Shown piece by piece: positions 40,731 through 49,922 of a DNA stretch of 53,259 nucleotides (positions within the stretch are counted from its first letter, which is position 1; the number at the start of each line of letters is the position of its first letter). Below the pieces are notes generated by a model. It was not told the origin of the DNA. It searched no databases and saw only the letters and a program-made list of their open reading frames with translations. The position numbers were made by a program, and so were the translations under genes. Source of the stretch: an uncultured Patescibacteria group bacterium (GTDB lineage Bacteria > Patescibacteriota > Minisyncoccia > Phycocordibacterales > UBA12088); assembly GCA_947259245.1 (NCBI GenBank), contig CAMYLP010000004.1, positions 1-53,259 of the forward strand, read 5' to 3'.

Positions 40731-40756
40731 CAACAGACGCATTAACATCAAACATC

Positions 40757-41569
40757 ATGGATGTGACCGTACTACACATACTACTGCACCTGAATGCCGC
40801 AACCCTCCTCATATTTGCGTACGTTACCTTTTGGTTCATTGTCTCTCTGTCGGTGAAGCGCAACGACGTCGCGGACATTGCATGGGGCCCCGGTATTGCT
40901 CTTGTTGCCATGTACATGCTGCTACTCACACCCATGGCGTCACTGCGCATGGAACTTCTGGCAGCCATGGCGTTCGTGTGGGGTGTTCGTTTAGCGTTGC
41001 ACATTTTTCAACGGTTTGCCGTGCAGAGTGAGGACCGTCGCTACGTGGCAATGCGAGCGCACTGGAAGGGCTGGTTCATGCCGCGAAGCTACGCCCAGGT
41101 GTTTCTCCTCCAAGGACTGCTCATGCTGGTGGTTAGCTATCCCTTCGTACATGCAAACGCATACGCAACCGTGCCATTTACATGGTTCGACCTGCTCGGC
41201 GTACTTATCTGGACAATCGGACTTCTCACCGAGTCATTGAGCGACCGCGCACTTCGGTTGTTCAAAGCGAACCCACAGAACACAGGGAAGGTTCTCGATT
41301 CGGGCCTCTGGAAGTACAGCAGACATCCAAACTACTTTGGTGAGGTACTGCAGTGGTGGGGTATAGGGATCGTACTGCTCTCCGTTCCCTATGGATGGGT
41401 GGCGCTCATCAGTCCGCTACTTATGACATTGCTCATCACCCGCATTAGTGGCATACCTGCAATCGAACGCACGTTAGCACGCAACGCTCAGTACCGTGCA
41501 TACATGGAACGCACATCAAGACTCATACCGTATCCGCGCAAGACGCCGCTTGTAGTGGATGAAGAGTGA
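40757..41569 (+). CDS. DUF1295/steroid 5-alpha-reductase-like membrane protein
   Basis: DSGLWKYSRHPNYFGEVLQWWGIGI signature. Confidence 0.85.
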   Translation: MDVTVLHILLHLNAATLLIFAYVTFWFIVSLSVKRNDVADIAWGPGIALVAMYMLLLTPMASLRMELLAAMAFVWGVRLALHIFQRFAVQSEDRRYVAMRAHWKGWFMPRSYAQVFLLQGLLMLVVSYPFVHANAYATVPFTWFDLLGVLIWTIGLLTESLSDRALRLFKANPQNTGKVLDSGLWKYSRHPNYFGEVLQWWGIGIVLLSVPYGWVALISPLLMTLLITRISGIPAIERTLARNAQYRAYMERTSRLIPYPRKTPLVVDEE

Positions 41570-41613
41570 CGGTAGGATAGTACTATTGGTAACGAGCTCG
41601 TGCTATTGAATCT

Positions 41614-41997
41614 ATGAAATTAAAGTCAATACTAGGTAGATCAAAAAAGGTCCTGTTGGTAGAGGACGACGTGACATTGCGTAGTGCACTTGCCGACAAG
41701 TGCAAGGAGCATGGGTTTACGGTCCTTGAGGCGAGTGCTGCCGACGAGGTACTTGCTGTACTGGGATCGGAACAGCCGGACGCGCTCGTTCTGGACCTCA
41801 TACTGCCCATGAAGGACGGGATCACGCTGCTTGAGGAGCTGCGCGAAACAGGGTACGACTTGCCTGTACTCATCTTGTCGAACCTACTCGGCTCCGAGGA
41901 CCTGCGCGCTGACGCAGAGCGGCTCAGGGCGAAGTTTTATAACAAGAGCGCGGTAACGCTCGATGAGATAGTCGCCGCACTCGATGATTCCTTATAA
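41614..41997 (+). CDS. Receiver-domain protein
   Basis: VLLVEDDVTLRSALADKC, LVLDLILPMKDG. Confidence 0.88.
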   Translation: MKLKSILGRSKKVLLVEDDVTLRSALADKCKEHGFTVLEASAADEVLAVLGSEQPDALVLDLILPMKDGITLLEELRETGYDLPVLILSNLLGSEDLRADAERLRAKFYNKSAVTLDEIVAALDDSL

Positions 41998-42006
41998 CGT
42001 ACACGT

Positions 42007-42408
42007 ATGGGTCTATTTAATTTTTTGAAGCAAGGCGGCAAGAAAAAGGTTCTCATAGTAGAGGATGACGTGCCATTGAGACGTTTTATGGCAGACCGCC
42101 TCATGCAGCAAGGTTTGGAGGTGCACGAGACCGGGGACGGTGGCTCAGCCATCTCTCTTGTGCACGAGCATAAGCCAGACACGCTTGTTCTTGATGTCAT
42201 GCTGCCGGGGAAGAGCGGCATGCAGATACTTGCCGAGCTCCGGGAAAAAGATAAGACAACACCGGTTGTCGTTCTCACGACGCTCTCGGGCGAGGGCGGC
42301 CTGAAGCTTGAAGCGGCAAAACACGACGCGGTGTTCCTCAACAAGGCCGACACTTCACTTGATGTGGTCATAGAGACCATCCTCAAGCATGTATCAACAC
42401 ACGGATAG
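42007..42408 (+). CDS. Receiver-domain protein
   Basis: VLIVEDDVPLRRFMADRL, LVLDVMLPGKSG. Confidence 0.88.
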   Translation: MGLFNFLKQGGKKKVLIVEDDVPLRRFMADRLMQQGLEVHETGDGGSAISLVHEHKPDTLVLDVMLPGKSGMQILAELREKDKTTPVVVLTTLSGEGGLKLEAAKHDAVFLNKADTSLDVVIETILKHVSTHG

Positions 42409-42409
42409 C

Positions 42410-43102
42410 ATGAAGTATGAGATCGAGCACAATGCACTGCTGTTACAGGTCATGGCGCATGACCTGTTAGCGCCTCTCACTGCCACAAAGTGGCAGGCGG
42501 AACTCTTGAATAAAGAGAATATTGCACCAGCGAAACGTATCTCGTACTTACAGGGCATTGCGGATTCGACGGCTCTCGGTATAACCTTGACAAAACACGC
42601 ACACGTCGCCGGTCAGGTGTTGGTTGGTTCGTATGCCAAGCAGGACGAACAAGTGTTGCTGCCAAAGCTGATACGCGAGGCAACCCACGCGCTGCGACTG
42701 CAGTACGAGCGCCACGGTCTTGATATCATCGTGGATGCAGCCGATGAATCAAAAGAGCGTGTGCTGGACCGCGAACTCGTCTCCCTAATGATATGGTGCC
42801 TCGCCAAGTTTTTCCTGACCTGCACACCGGCAAACGCAACAGTTACCGTTCGTGGTGTTCAGGGGGAGGATGAAACCGGCGCGCCTTTGTACACTCTCAT
42901 CATGTCGGCGCCGAATGTGCCTGAACCCGACACGTTGGTGCGGCTCTTCACGAGCGTGGAGGCGCGCGACCCGTATGACCAAACCTACGTTTTCGTGAAG
43001 TTAATACATGCGATCGCCCCAATGCTTGGGGCCACAGCGGTGGCGACCACGCCGTCCAACCTGCTTGCTCTCGAACTGACCTTTGGCGCCCCTACAGAGT
43101 AA
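42410..43102 (+). CDS. Histidine-kinase-like protein with degenerate catalytic domain
   Basis: HisKA-like MAHDLLAPLTATKWQAELL; no clear N/G1/G2 ATP-binding boxes in the C-terminal half. Confidence 0.6.
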   Translation: MKYEIEHNALLLQVMAHDLLAPLTATKWQAELLNKENIAPAKRISYLQGIADSTALGITLTKHAHVAGQVLVGSYAKQDEQVLLPKLIREATHALRLQYERHGLDIIVDAADESKERVLDRELVSLMIWCLAKFFLTCTPANATVTVRGVQGEDETGAPLYTLIMSAPNVPEPDTLVRLFTSVEARDPYDQTYVFVKLIHAIAPMLGATAVATTPSNLLALELTFGAPTE

Positions 43103-43130
43103 TCTGTGGGGAACTCGACCGTACGAAACA

Positions 43131-43147
43131 AGTATACACGGTATACT
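43131..43147. promoter_or_regulatory. Inverted repeat AGTATAC-ACG-GTATACT overlapping the -10 of the MacA-like gene
   Basis: Perfect 7+3+7 dyad; TATACT 43142-43147, ATG 43154. Confidence 0.6.
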
Positions 43148-43153
43148 GTACCC

Positions 43154-44728
43154 ATGAAGAAACGTACCATCGTGGTGCTCTTGATAGCCGTGGGCGTCGT
43201 TGTGGCTGCTGTGTATTTTTTAGGCCGTACAAACGGTAGCGAACTTGTGTATGAGTCAGCCGTCGTACAACGTGGGGACGTAAGAAATGTCGTTTCAGTG
43301 ACCGGTCATGTCGAGCCGCTCGAGCGCCTCGAGCTCGCATTTACTCTCGGTGGTGTACTTGCGCAAGTACCAACAGAGGGAACGCGAGTGGCTGTTGGCG
43401 ACACAGTCGCACGACTGGATGCAGGTGTATTTGAAAGCCAGGTTGCTGAAGCAGAGGCGCGCCTCGCGAGAGAGCAGGCGGTTCTAAACGACGTGCTAGC
43501 ACCGCCGCGTACTGAAGAAGAAGAGATCAAGCGCATTGCCGTGGAGAACGCAGCGCGTACACTCGAACAAGCTCGATGGAGTGCAGCGACCGCCATCGCA
43601 CGAAGCTTTACGTACGCAGATGATGCGTTGCACGAAGAAGCAGACGAACTTTTCCGAGAGTCACGAGGCGAGTCGCCGGAGTTTGGTATACGATTTTCCT
43701 ACGGCACGACAGAGTATATTCTCTCCGCACCAGCAGCCACTAAAGCTGCTCTCACCTCTGCACGTGCAGACGCTGAGGTTCGACTCGACAACATACAGGC
43801 TCGGATCAACTCAGCAGATGACCCGCTCGAGCTGATTGCGGCAACTGATGCAGATCTTCTCGTCATAGAGACGTTCCTGAGCGATCTTGCAGATGTGGTC
43901 AATCGTTATATACCAGATGACACACTTGCCCAAACAGTCTACGAAAGTTTCCAAACGTCCGTCGCCAGTGCGCGAACGGCGCTCGCTACCGCACGAGCTG
44001 ATATTACCGCAGCACGAAGCGAGTATCAGGCAGCAGAGAACACACTCCTCCTCGCAGAACGCGACCTATCACTTATACTTGCTGATGCACCAGAGTTCAG
44101 TGTTTCTGCGCAACAAGCTTCAGTCATTGCTGCACAGCAGAGCGTTGGTACAGCTCTCGAGCGTATATCTGATATGGTCTTGCGTGCACCGATCGAGGGC
44201 ATCGTGGCAGCGGTGGAACACAGTGTCGGTGAAACGATTGCGCCATACGAGCACGTTGCACTTCTCATTACGGAAGGGGCATACGAGCTCGAGGCGTTCA
44301 TTCCTGAAGCAGATATTGCCGATGTGAAACTCGGCGACAGCGCGGTGGTGACGCTGGATGCATTTGAGCGCAGTGACGAGTTCACGGCAACTGTTGCGCG
44401 CATTGCGCTGACTGAAACGTATCGTGAAGGAGTACCCACGTACAAAACAACGCTCATACTACAAGGCGAAGTACCAGAGGGCCTTGTAGTTCGTCCGGGT
44501 ATGACTGCCGACATCGAAATTGCAACCGATGACATGACCGACGTCTTATATATACCATCACGAAGTGTTTTGCGTGAAGGGAGTCGTACGTATGTGCGCA
44601 TCGTGGAAAATGGGGAGCTGGCTGAACAAGATATCACCGTGGGTCTCCGTGGTTCAGCTGGAACGACGGAAGTCGTTTCGGGACTCAGTGAAGGAGACGA
44701 GATAGTCCTCTTCGTGGAAGAACCATGA
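43154..44728 (+). CDS. HlyD/MacA-type periplasmic adaptor-like protein
   Basis: N-terminal TM, VSVTGHVEPLERLELAFTLGG.VAQVPTEGTRV, coiled coil, VLRAPIEGIVAAVEHSVGE. Confidence 0.87.
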   Translation: MKKRTIVVLLIAVGVVVAAVYFLGRTNGSELVYESAVVQRGDVRNVVSVTGHVEPLERLELAFTLGGVLAQVPTEGTRVAVGDTVARLDAGVFESQVAEAEARLAREQAVLNDVLAPPRTEEEEIKRIAVENAARTLEQARWSAATAIARSFTYADDALHEEADELFRESRGESPEFGIRFSYGTTEYILSAPAATKAALTSARADAEVRLDNIQARINSADDPLELIAATDADLLVIETFLSDLADVVNRYIPDDTLAQTVYESFQTSVASARTALATARADITAARSEYQAAENTLLLAERDLSLILADAPEFSVSAQQASVIAAQQSVGTALERISDMVLRAPIEGIVAAVEHSVGETIAPYEHVALLITEGAYELEAFIPEADIADVKLGDSAVVTLDAFERSDEFTATVARIALTETYREGVPTYKTTLILQGEVPEGLVVRPGMTADIEIATDDMTDVLYIPSRSVLREGSRTYVRIVENGELAEQDITVGLRGSAGTTEVVSGLSEGDEIVLFVEEP

Positions 44729-45399
44729 GCCCTCTCATTGAGGCAATAGACCTCACGAAGTCATACGATGATGGTACTCGAGCACTCCGTGGCGCGAGCT
44801 TCACGGTACAAGAAGGTGAGTTTGTCGCGATCATGGGACCGTCTGGTTCTGGTAAGTCGACATTGCTGCATATCTTAGGTTTCCTCGACCCGCAATCATC
44901 GGGCACTTTTCGATTTCGCGGTAAGACACTCAACGAGATGTCGCACGAAGAAATTGCTCGAGTACGCAATGAAGAACTTGGTTTCGTCTTTCAACAATTC
45001 AATCTTTTACCCAGACAGACGGTTCTCAGCAACGTGATTCTACCCATGTACTACAGCTCTGTTCCGAAGCGCGAATGGGAGGAACGAGCTCGTACTGCCG
45101 TGGAGCAGGTTGACCTCACGCACAGGATCGATCACGAAGCGTTCACGCTCTCGGGCGGGGAAAAACAACGTGTAGCTATTGCACGTGCATTGGTAAACAA
45201 TCCAAATCTTATTTTCGCCGATGAACCAACAGGCAACCTAGACACAAAGTCAGGAAAAGCAGTCATGGACATTCTCAAGAGCCTTCACGAACAGGGACAC
45301 ACCGTGATATTGATCACACACGATATGGAAATCGCAAAACACGCAAAGCGCATGCTGTATATACGGGATGGCATGCTCGAAAGTGACACACAAACGTAA
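44725..45399 (+). CDS. MacB/LolD-type ABC transporter ATPase
   Basis: [44 protein letters not shown]. Confidence 0.95.
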   Translation: MSPLIEAIDLTKSYDDGTRALRGASFTVQEGEFVAIMGPSGSGKSTLLHILGFLDPQSSGTFRFRGKTLNEMSHEEIARVRNEELGFVFQQFNLLPRQTVLSNVILPMYYSSVPKREWEERARTAVEQVDLTHRIDHEAFTLSGGEKQRVAIARALVNNPNLIFADEPTGNLDTKSGKAVMDILKSLHEQGHTVILITHDMEIAKHAKRMLYIRDGMLESDTQT

Positions 45400-45400
45400 G

Positions 45401-46645
45401 ATGAAACTGATCAACACAGTTGAACTCGCACTTCATGGGCTCGGCACAAAACCCTCGAGAACGTTCCTAACCTTGCTTGGCATAGCCATTGGCGTTGCAG
45501 CTGTGATCGCTATTGCTTCGCTTGGTGCGGGAACACGCGGACTGATCATTGCAGAGATCAGCGGTCTCGGTGCCGATGTTATTGCGGTACAGCCGGGACG
45601 CCCACCTACAGGTCTCGCTGACATCGGCTCGGTATTTTATGCAGAAACGCTCACACAGAAGGATATCGACGCGGTCTTGCGGAAGGAGAATGTTCCCCAC
45701 GCGGTAAATGCACAGCCGTTCGTGCTGGTTCCAGGAGCCGTTACCTACGGGAATGAAACCTACTACCCACAGATAATTGGCGGTGGTGCAGAATTCTACC
45801 GTGACGTGTTCGATGTTTACCCGGAAGAGGGTGTAATGTACGGCGACTCAGACACAAATGAAAAGGCAGCAGTAGCCGTCATTGGCTATAAGGTGAACAA
45901 GGAACTGTTCGGTCAGAGCTCGGGCCTCAATGAGAAGATCACAATAAGTGGTAAAAAATTCAAGGTGGTGGGCGTGCTGCCTAAACTCGGACAAGTGGCA
46001 TTTGCTGAAGTAGATGAAATGGTGATGATACCCCATACCACGGCGATGACGTATTTGCTGGGACAAACACATTTCAACGAGTTTATCGTGCAGGTTGATG
46101 ATCCTGCGAATGTAGCACGTACGGAGCTTGATATTGAGGCAACGCTTCGTGATACCCATGACCTTGAACCGGGAGAGGAAAATGATTTTGCGATACGTAC
46201 TCCGAGTCAGCTCATGGAACAGGTCGATACCATCCTACTCTCTCTTACCATCTTCCTTAGCGCTGTGGTGGCGATCGCGCTTGTGGTGGGGGGTATTGGT
46301 ATTATGAACATCATGCTCGTCTCGGTCACAGAACGTACGCGAGAGATCGGTTTACGCAAGGCGGTTGGCGCAACAAATGGCGATATCCTTACACAGTTCC
46401 TCCTCGAGGCAATGCTCCTCACGATGCTGGGTGGCGCGTTTGGTATTTTGGTGGGCGGGGCATTCGCATACCTTGCCGGTGTACTGATAAACACGTACAC
46501 GCAACTGGAATGGACATTCGCTCTCCCGTATGAGGCGGTACTCGGTGCGCTGCTGTTTACCATGTTCATTGGCCTTGTGTTCGGCATATATCCAGCACGA
46601 AAAGCATCGCGCAAGAGCCCCATGGAAGCACTACGCTACGAGTAA
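45401..46645 (+). CDS. MacB-type ABC transporter permease
   Basis: FLTLLGIAIGVAAVIAIASLGAG, GGIGIMNIMLVSVTERTREIGLRKAVGA. Confidence 0.93.
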   Translation: MKLINTVELALHGLGTKPSRTFLTLLGIAIGVAAVIAIASLGAGTRGLIIAEISGLGADVIAVQPGRPPTGLADIGSVFYAETLTQKDIDAVLRKENVPHAVNAQPFVLVPGAVTYGNETYYPQIIGGGAEFYRDVFDVYPEEGVMYGDSDTNEKAAVAVIGYKVNKELFGQSSGLNEKITISGKKFKVVGVLPKLGQVAFAEVDEMVMIPHTTAMTYLLGQTHFNEFIVQVDDPANVARTELDIEATLRDTHDLEPGEENDFAIRTPSQLMEQVDTILLSLTIFLSAVVAIALVVGGIGIMNIMLVSVTERTREIGLRKAVGATNGDILTQFLLEAMLLTMLGGAFGILVGGAFAYLAGVLINTYTQLEWTFALPYEAVLGALLFTMFIGLVFGIYPARKASRKSPMEALRYE

Positions 46646-46737
46646 GGGTGTTGCATTGAGCAAACCGAACACTGTATGATACCCACACACGTTTATGGTG
46701 TCCGAACGATCGGTACTGAACAGCGTGACGTGGTTAT

Positions 46738-47196
46738 GTGGCAACATCTCTAACAATGAAAGAACGAGAAAAAGTACAGCGAGTAGAGCGTGCCTGTGGG
46801 TGCATACCATTCATGCGCGACCGTAACCGCGGTACCGTTGCACTGATGATTCTACGCGCGGGTGGCTACTGGGAGTTTCCAAAGGGGAAGAGAGAAAAGA
46901 ATGAGTCTGACCGCCAAACCGCCGAGCGCGAACTGAAAGAAGAGACAGACCTGGAAGGCATGTTTACCGAGGAAGAACCATTGCATATGGTGTATCAGTT
47001 TGAACGCGATGGCGAAACCGTACGTAAAGAGGTAACATATTTTTTCTGTCGTCTACCCGACGGATCTACAGCAGCCATTGATCGCACTGAGGCCAATGAC
47101 TCTCAGTGGTTAGCGCTCGAAGATCTTGCGGAACGCGCAACATATCCGGAGATGAAAGAGGTGGCACGACAGGTACCATTAACACTTGCTGATTGA
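46738..47196 (+). CDS. NUDIX hydrolase
   Basis: Nudix box GKREKNESDRQTAERELKEETDLEG; GTG start or ATG at 46756. Confidence 0.88.
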   Translation: MATSLTMKEREKVQRVERACGCIPFMRDRNRGTVALMILRAGGYWEFPKGKREKNESDRQTAERELKEETDLEGMFTEEEPLHMVYQFERDGETVRKEVTYFFCRLPDGSTAAIDRTEANDSQWLALEDLAERATYPEMKEVARQVPLTLAD

Positions 47197-47233
47197 GCTT
47201 GTGTGGTAAGTGTAGTAGGATATCGTTTGATTT

Positions 47234-47309
47234 GCCGAGATAGCTCAGTTGGTAGAGCACACCCATGGTAAGGGTGAGGTCCGGAGTTCGAACCTCCGTC
47301 TCGGCTCCA
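47234..47309 (+). tRNA. tRNA-Thr (GGT)
   Basis: Complete cloverleaf, CACCC-ATGGTAA-GGGTG, CCA encoded. Confidence 0.95.
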
Positions 47310-47331
47310 TCTAAGGAAGAAATGTATTACT

Positions 47332-47407
47332 GCCGAAGTAGCTCAGTTGGTAGAGCAATGGTATCGTAAACCATCGGTCGCGAGTTCGAGTCTCGCCTTC
47401 GGCTCCA
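47332..47407 (+). tRNA. tRNA-Thr (CGT)
   Basis: Complete cloverleaf, ATGGT-ATCGTAA-ACCAT, CCA encoded. Confidence 0.95.
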
Positions 47408-47430
47408 TGGAAACATTGAATATGTAACAC

Positions 47431-47465
47431 AAAGGTCTGGAGTTCTAACCTCCGCCCCTACTCCA
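47431..47465 (+). pseudogene. tRNA 3'-end remnant (T arm, acceptor strand, CCA)
   Basis: AGGTCTGGAGTTCTAACCTCCGCCCCTACTCCA resembles AGGTCCGGAGTTCGAACCTCCGTCTCGGCTCCA of tRNA-Thr(GGT); no 5' half. Confidence 0.8.
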
Positions 47466-47476
47466 AGAGAAAAAAA

Positions 47477-47493
47477 GCCCGCTTAAAGCGGGC
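47477..47493. terminator. Terminator hairpin after the tRNA cluster
   Basis: GCCCGC-TTAAA-GCGGGC preceded by A-run (favours minus-strand termination). Confidence 0.7.
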
Positions 47494-47507
47494 GTAACTC
47501 TTGTACA

Positions 47508-48150
47508 CTATTCCTGTGCTCGAATGTAATCAAGGAGTCCAACAAACGATGTTGTTGCGAAATCAATATTCGTTGAGCTTCCAAATATATCTCTCGGTAC
47601 ATGTTCGTTCACATACACGAGCCCATGTATGCCAGCTTCCTTTGCATGTATGGCGTCAGACGGAAGGTCACCCATCATGAGACATTCGGAACGTTTCAGG
47701 TCCATGGTGTCTATGACAGCTTGCACCTGCCGTGCCTTGTTGTGAATGTGTACATGTACACATTCACAGTATTTACGTATGTCTGTCGCGTCGATTAAGT
47801 GTTCAGCCATATCCTTGCGCGCCATCGTCACGATGTGCACTTCCTTTTTTTGCACGTCGCAGTTCCCGCAACGTTTGCAGTGCTCCGGGAACAAGCCGAA
47901 CCATTTCTTGATGTTCTTGATATGACGCATGATACACATCATATATCGTGTCCTTGTCCAAGTGTGCAAGACCATGTTTATGGTAAAAGGAAAGGTAGTC
48001 TCCAGTTTGTGAGACAAAACGCAGAAACTCGGCCAAAGCTGGCTCCGGTAGGCCGTTCGTCCGAAACACCGCTTGAATACCAGCCTCATGTGACGGCCAG
48101 TCATCGATCAGCGTTCCATTGAGGTCTAAAAAGACCATTCGTATCGCCAT
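47508..48150 (-). pseudogene. HAD-superfamily hydrolase with a frameshift at an A7 run
   Basis: MVFLDLNGTLIDDW...LRELRRAKK in one frame; KKEVHIVTMARKDM...MMGDLPSDAIHAKEAGI in another; break at GCAAAAAAAGGAAG. Confidence 0.8.
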
Positions 48151-48252
48151 GAGCCTCTCCTCGGTTGATGATATCTGCATCCAGACTACTGATTTGTGCT
48201 GCAAGTGCAAGCGCATCGCTTTTTCTGCCCGTGTGGGATACAATCACAGCTA

Positions 48253-49125
48253 ATGAACGACACTGACATGCGCATCAAAGAGATAGAGGCCGCCATGCTT
48301 CAGCCGGACTTTTGGAACAACCCGCAGGAAGCACAGGACATGATAGCAGAGCTGCAGGACTTGAAGACCATCGCCGCGGGGGGCACGCCGTACGACAACA
48401 GTAAGGCGGTCGTCTCCATCTACGCCGGAGCAGGAGGGGATGATGCCGAGGACTTTGCGGGCATGCTCTTTCGAATGTATCAAAAGCTGTGTGAGCGCAA
48501 GGGGTGGGGATGGCACCTTCTGCATGACCACACCAACGACCACGGTGGCTACCGGAATCTCTCGTTCGAGGTTGCAGCCAAAGGTGCGTACGGAGCACTC
48601 CGCGGCGAGTACGGAGTACATCGTCTCGTACGCATCTCACCCTTCAATGCAAATGCAAAGCGACATACTTCCTTTGTGCTTGTAGAAGTGTTGCCGGTCA
48701 TTGAGAAAAAGCAACTGGAAATCCCGGAGACGGAACTAGATATCTCGTTCGCACGCAGCAGCGGTCCGGGCGGGCAGAACGTTAACAAGCGGGAAACAGC
48801 TGTTAGGATAGTGCACACACCCACCGGCACGTCTGCGCATGTCGACGGAGAGCGCACGCAACAAGCAAATCGCGAAAAAGCGCTTGCAATTCTTGAAGCG
48901 AAGCTTGTACGACGGCTCGAGGAGGAGCACAAGGACACGCTCGAGGATTTGACGACGGACCTAGGAAAAATTGAATGGGGGAGCCAAATACGGTCATATG
49001 TGCAGCACCCGTACCAGATGGTAAAGGATCACCGTACCGGAGTAGAAACGGCCAACATTGAAGCCGTTCTCGAAAAAGGGGAGATCGACGACTTTTTGGA
49101 GGCAGAAAAGAACATCAAGGAGTAG
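48253..49125 (+). CDS. prfB: Peptide chain release factor 2 (short domain 1)
   Basis: SPF in RISPFNANAKRHTSF, GGQ in SSGPGGQNVNKRETAVRI. Confidence 0.93.
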   Translation: MNDTDMRIKEIEAAMLQPDFWNNPQEAQDMIAELQDLKTIAAGGTPYDNSKAVVSIYAGAGGDDAEDFAGMLFRMYQKLCERKGWGWHLLHDHTNDHGGYRNLSFEVAAKGAYGALRGEYGVHRLVRISPFNANAKRHTSFVLVEVLPVIEKKQLEIPETELDISFARSSGPGGQNVNKRETAVRIVHTPTGTSAHVDGERTQQANREKALAILEAKLVRRLEEEHKDTLEDLTTDLGKIEWGSQIRSYVQHPYQMVKDHRTGVETANIEAVLEKGEIDDFLEAEKNIKE

Positions 49126-49182
49126 TTGCCACCGGGTGTGCGCTCCGTGGTATACTACCTTTCGTACAGAGACACTTTCTGT

Positions 49183-49208
49183 GTGCCTGCCACAAATGAG
49201 ACAGGCAC
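49183..49208 (+). other. Hairpin in the 5' leader of ftsE
   Basis: GTGCCTG-CCACAAATGAGA-CAGGCAC, downstream of TATACT at about 49151. Confidence 0.55.
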
Positions 49209-49232
49209 GGTGATGCTGATTGCTTTGCACTC

Positions 49233-49913
49233 ATGATCTACTTCGACAACGTATCAAAATACTACGCCGATAAGTCGATAGCCCTGCGCGAGATCACTCT
49301 TTCGATAGCTCCGGGTGAGTTCGTATCTGTGGTTGGACACTCTGGCGCGGGAAAGACGACACTTCTGAAACTGCTGCTTGCTGAAGAACGACCCACCGAA
49401 GGCGCTGTGTATTTCCAGTCGACAGACGTGCACCGACTGAAGCGTACGCACTTGACACGATACCGGCAAAAAATGGGTACTGTCTTTCAGGACTTCAGGT
49501 TGCTTCCCAATCGTACGGCATACGAGAATATTGCGTTCGCCATGGAAGCGGCCGGACGGGTTGATGAGGAGATAGCTAGCGATGTACCGTATGTACTTGA
49601 CCTTGTCGACCTGAGGGAGAAAATGTGGAATTTCCCAAACGAGCTTTCCGGCGGTGAACGTCAGCGAGTCGCCATAGCACGCGCCATCGTGAACCAGCCG
49701 GATGTTATCATCGCAGACGAGCCGACCGGTAACCTTGACCCAATAAACACGTATGAAATCGTGCAAATTCTGAAAAAGATTAACGACCTTGGCACAACGG
49801 TCATACTAACCACACACAACAAAGGCGTCATCGACTCCCTCGGCAGGCGTGTGATTACCATGGATTCTGGTAAAGTTGTACGTGACGATGCAAGTGGGCG
49901 ATACGTCCTGTAA
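49233..49913 (+). CDS. ftsE: Cell division ATP-binding protein FtsE
   Basis: [53 protein letters not shown]; followed by ftsX. Confidence 0.93.
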   Translation: MIYFDNVSKYYADKSIALREITLSIAPGEFVSVVGHSGAGKTTLLKLLLAEERPTEGAVYFQSTDVHRLKRTHLTRYRQKMGTVFQDFRLLPNRTAYENIAFAMEAAGRVDEEIASDVPYVLDLVDLREKMWNFPNELSGGERQRVAIARAIVNQPDVIIADEPTGNLDPINTYEIVQILKKINDLGTTVILTTHNKGVIDSLGRRVITMDSGKVVRDDASGRYVL

Positions 49914-49922
49914 TACGATCAT

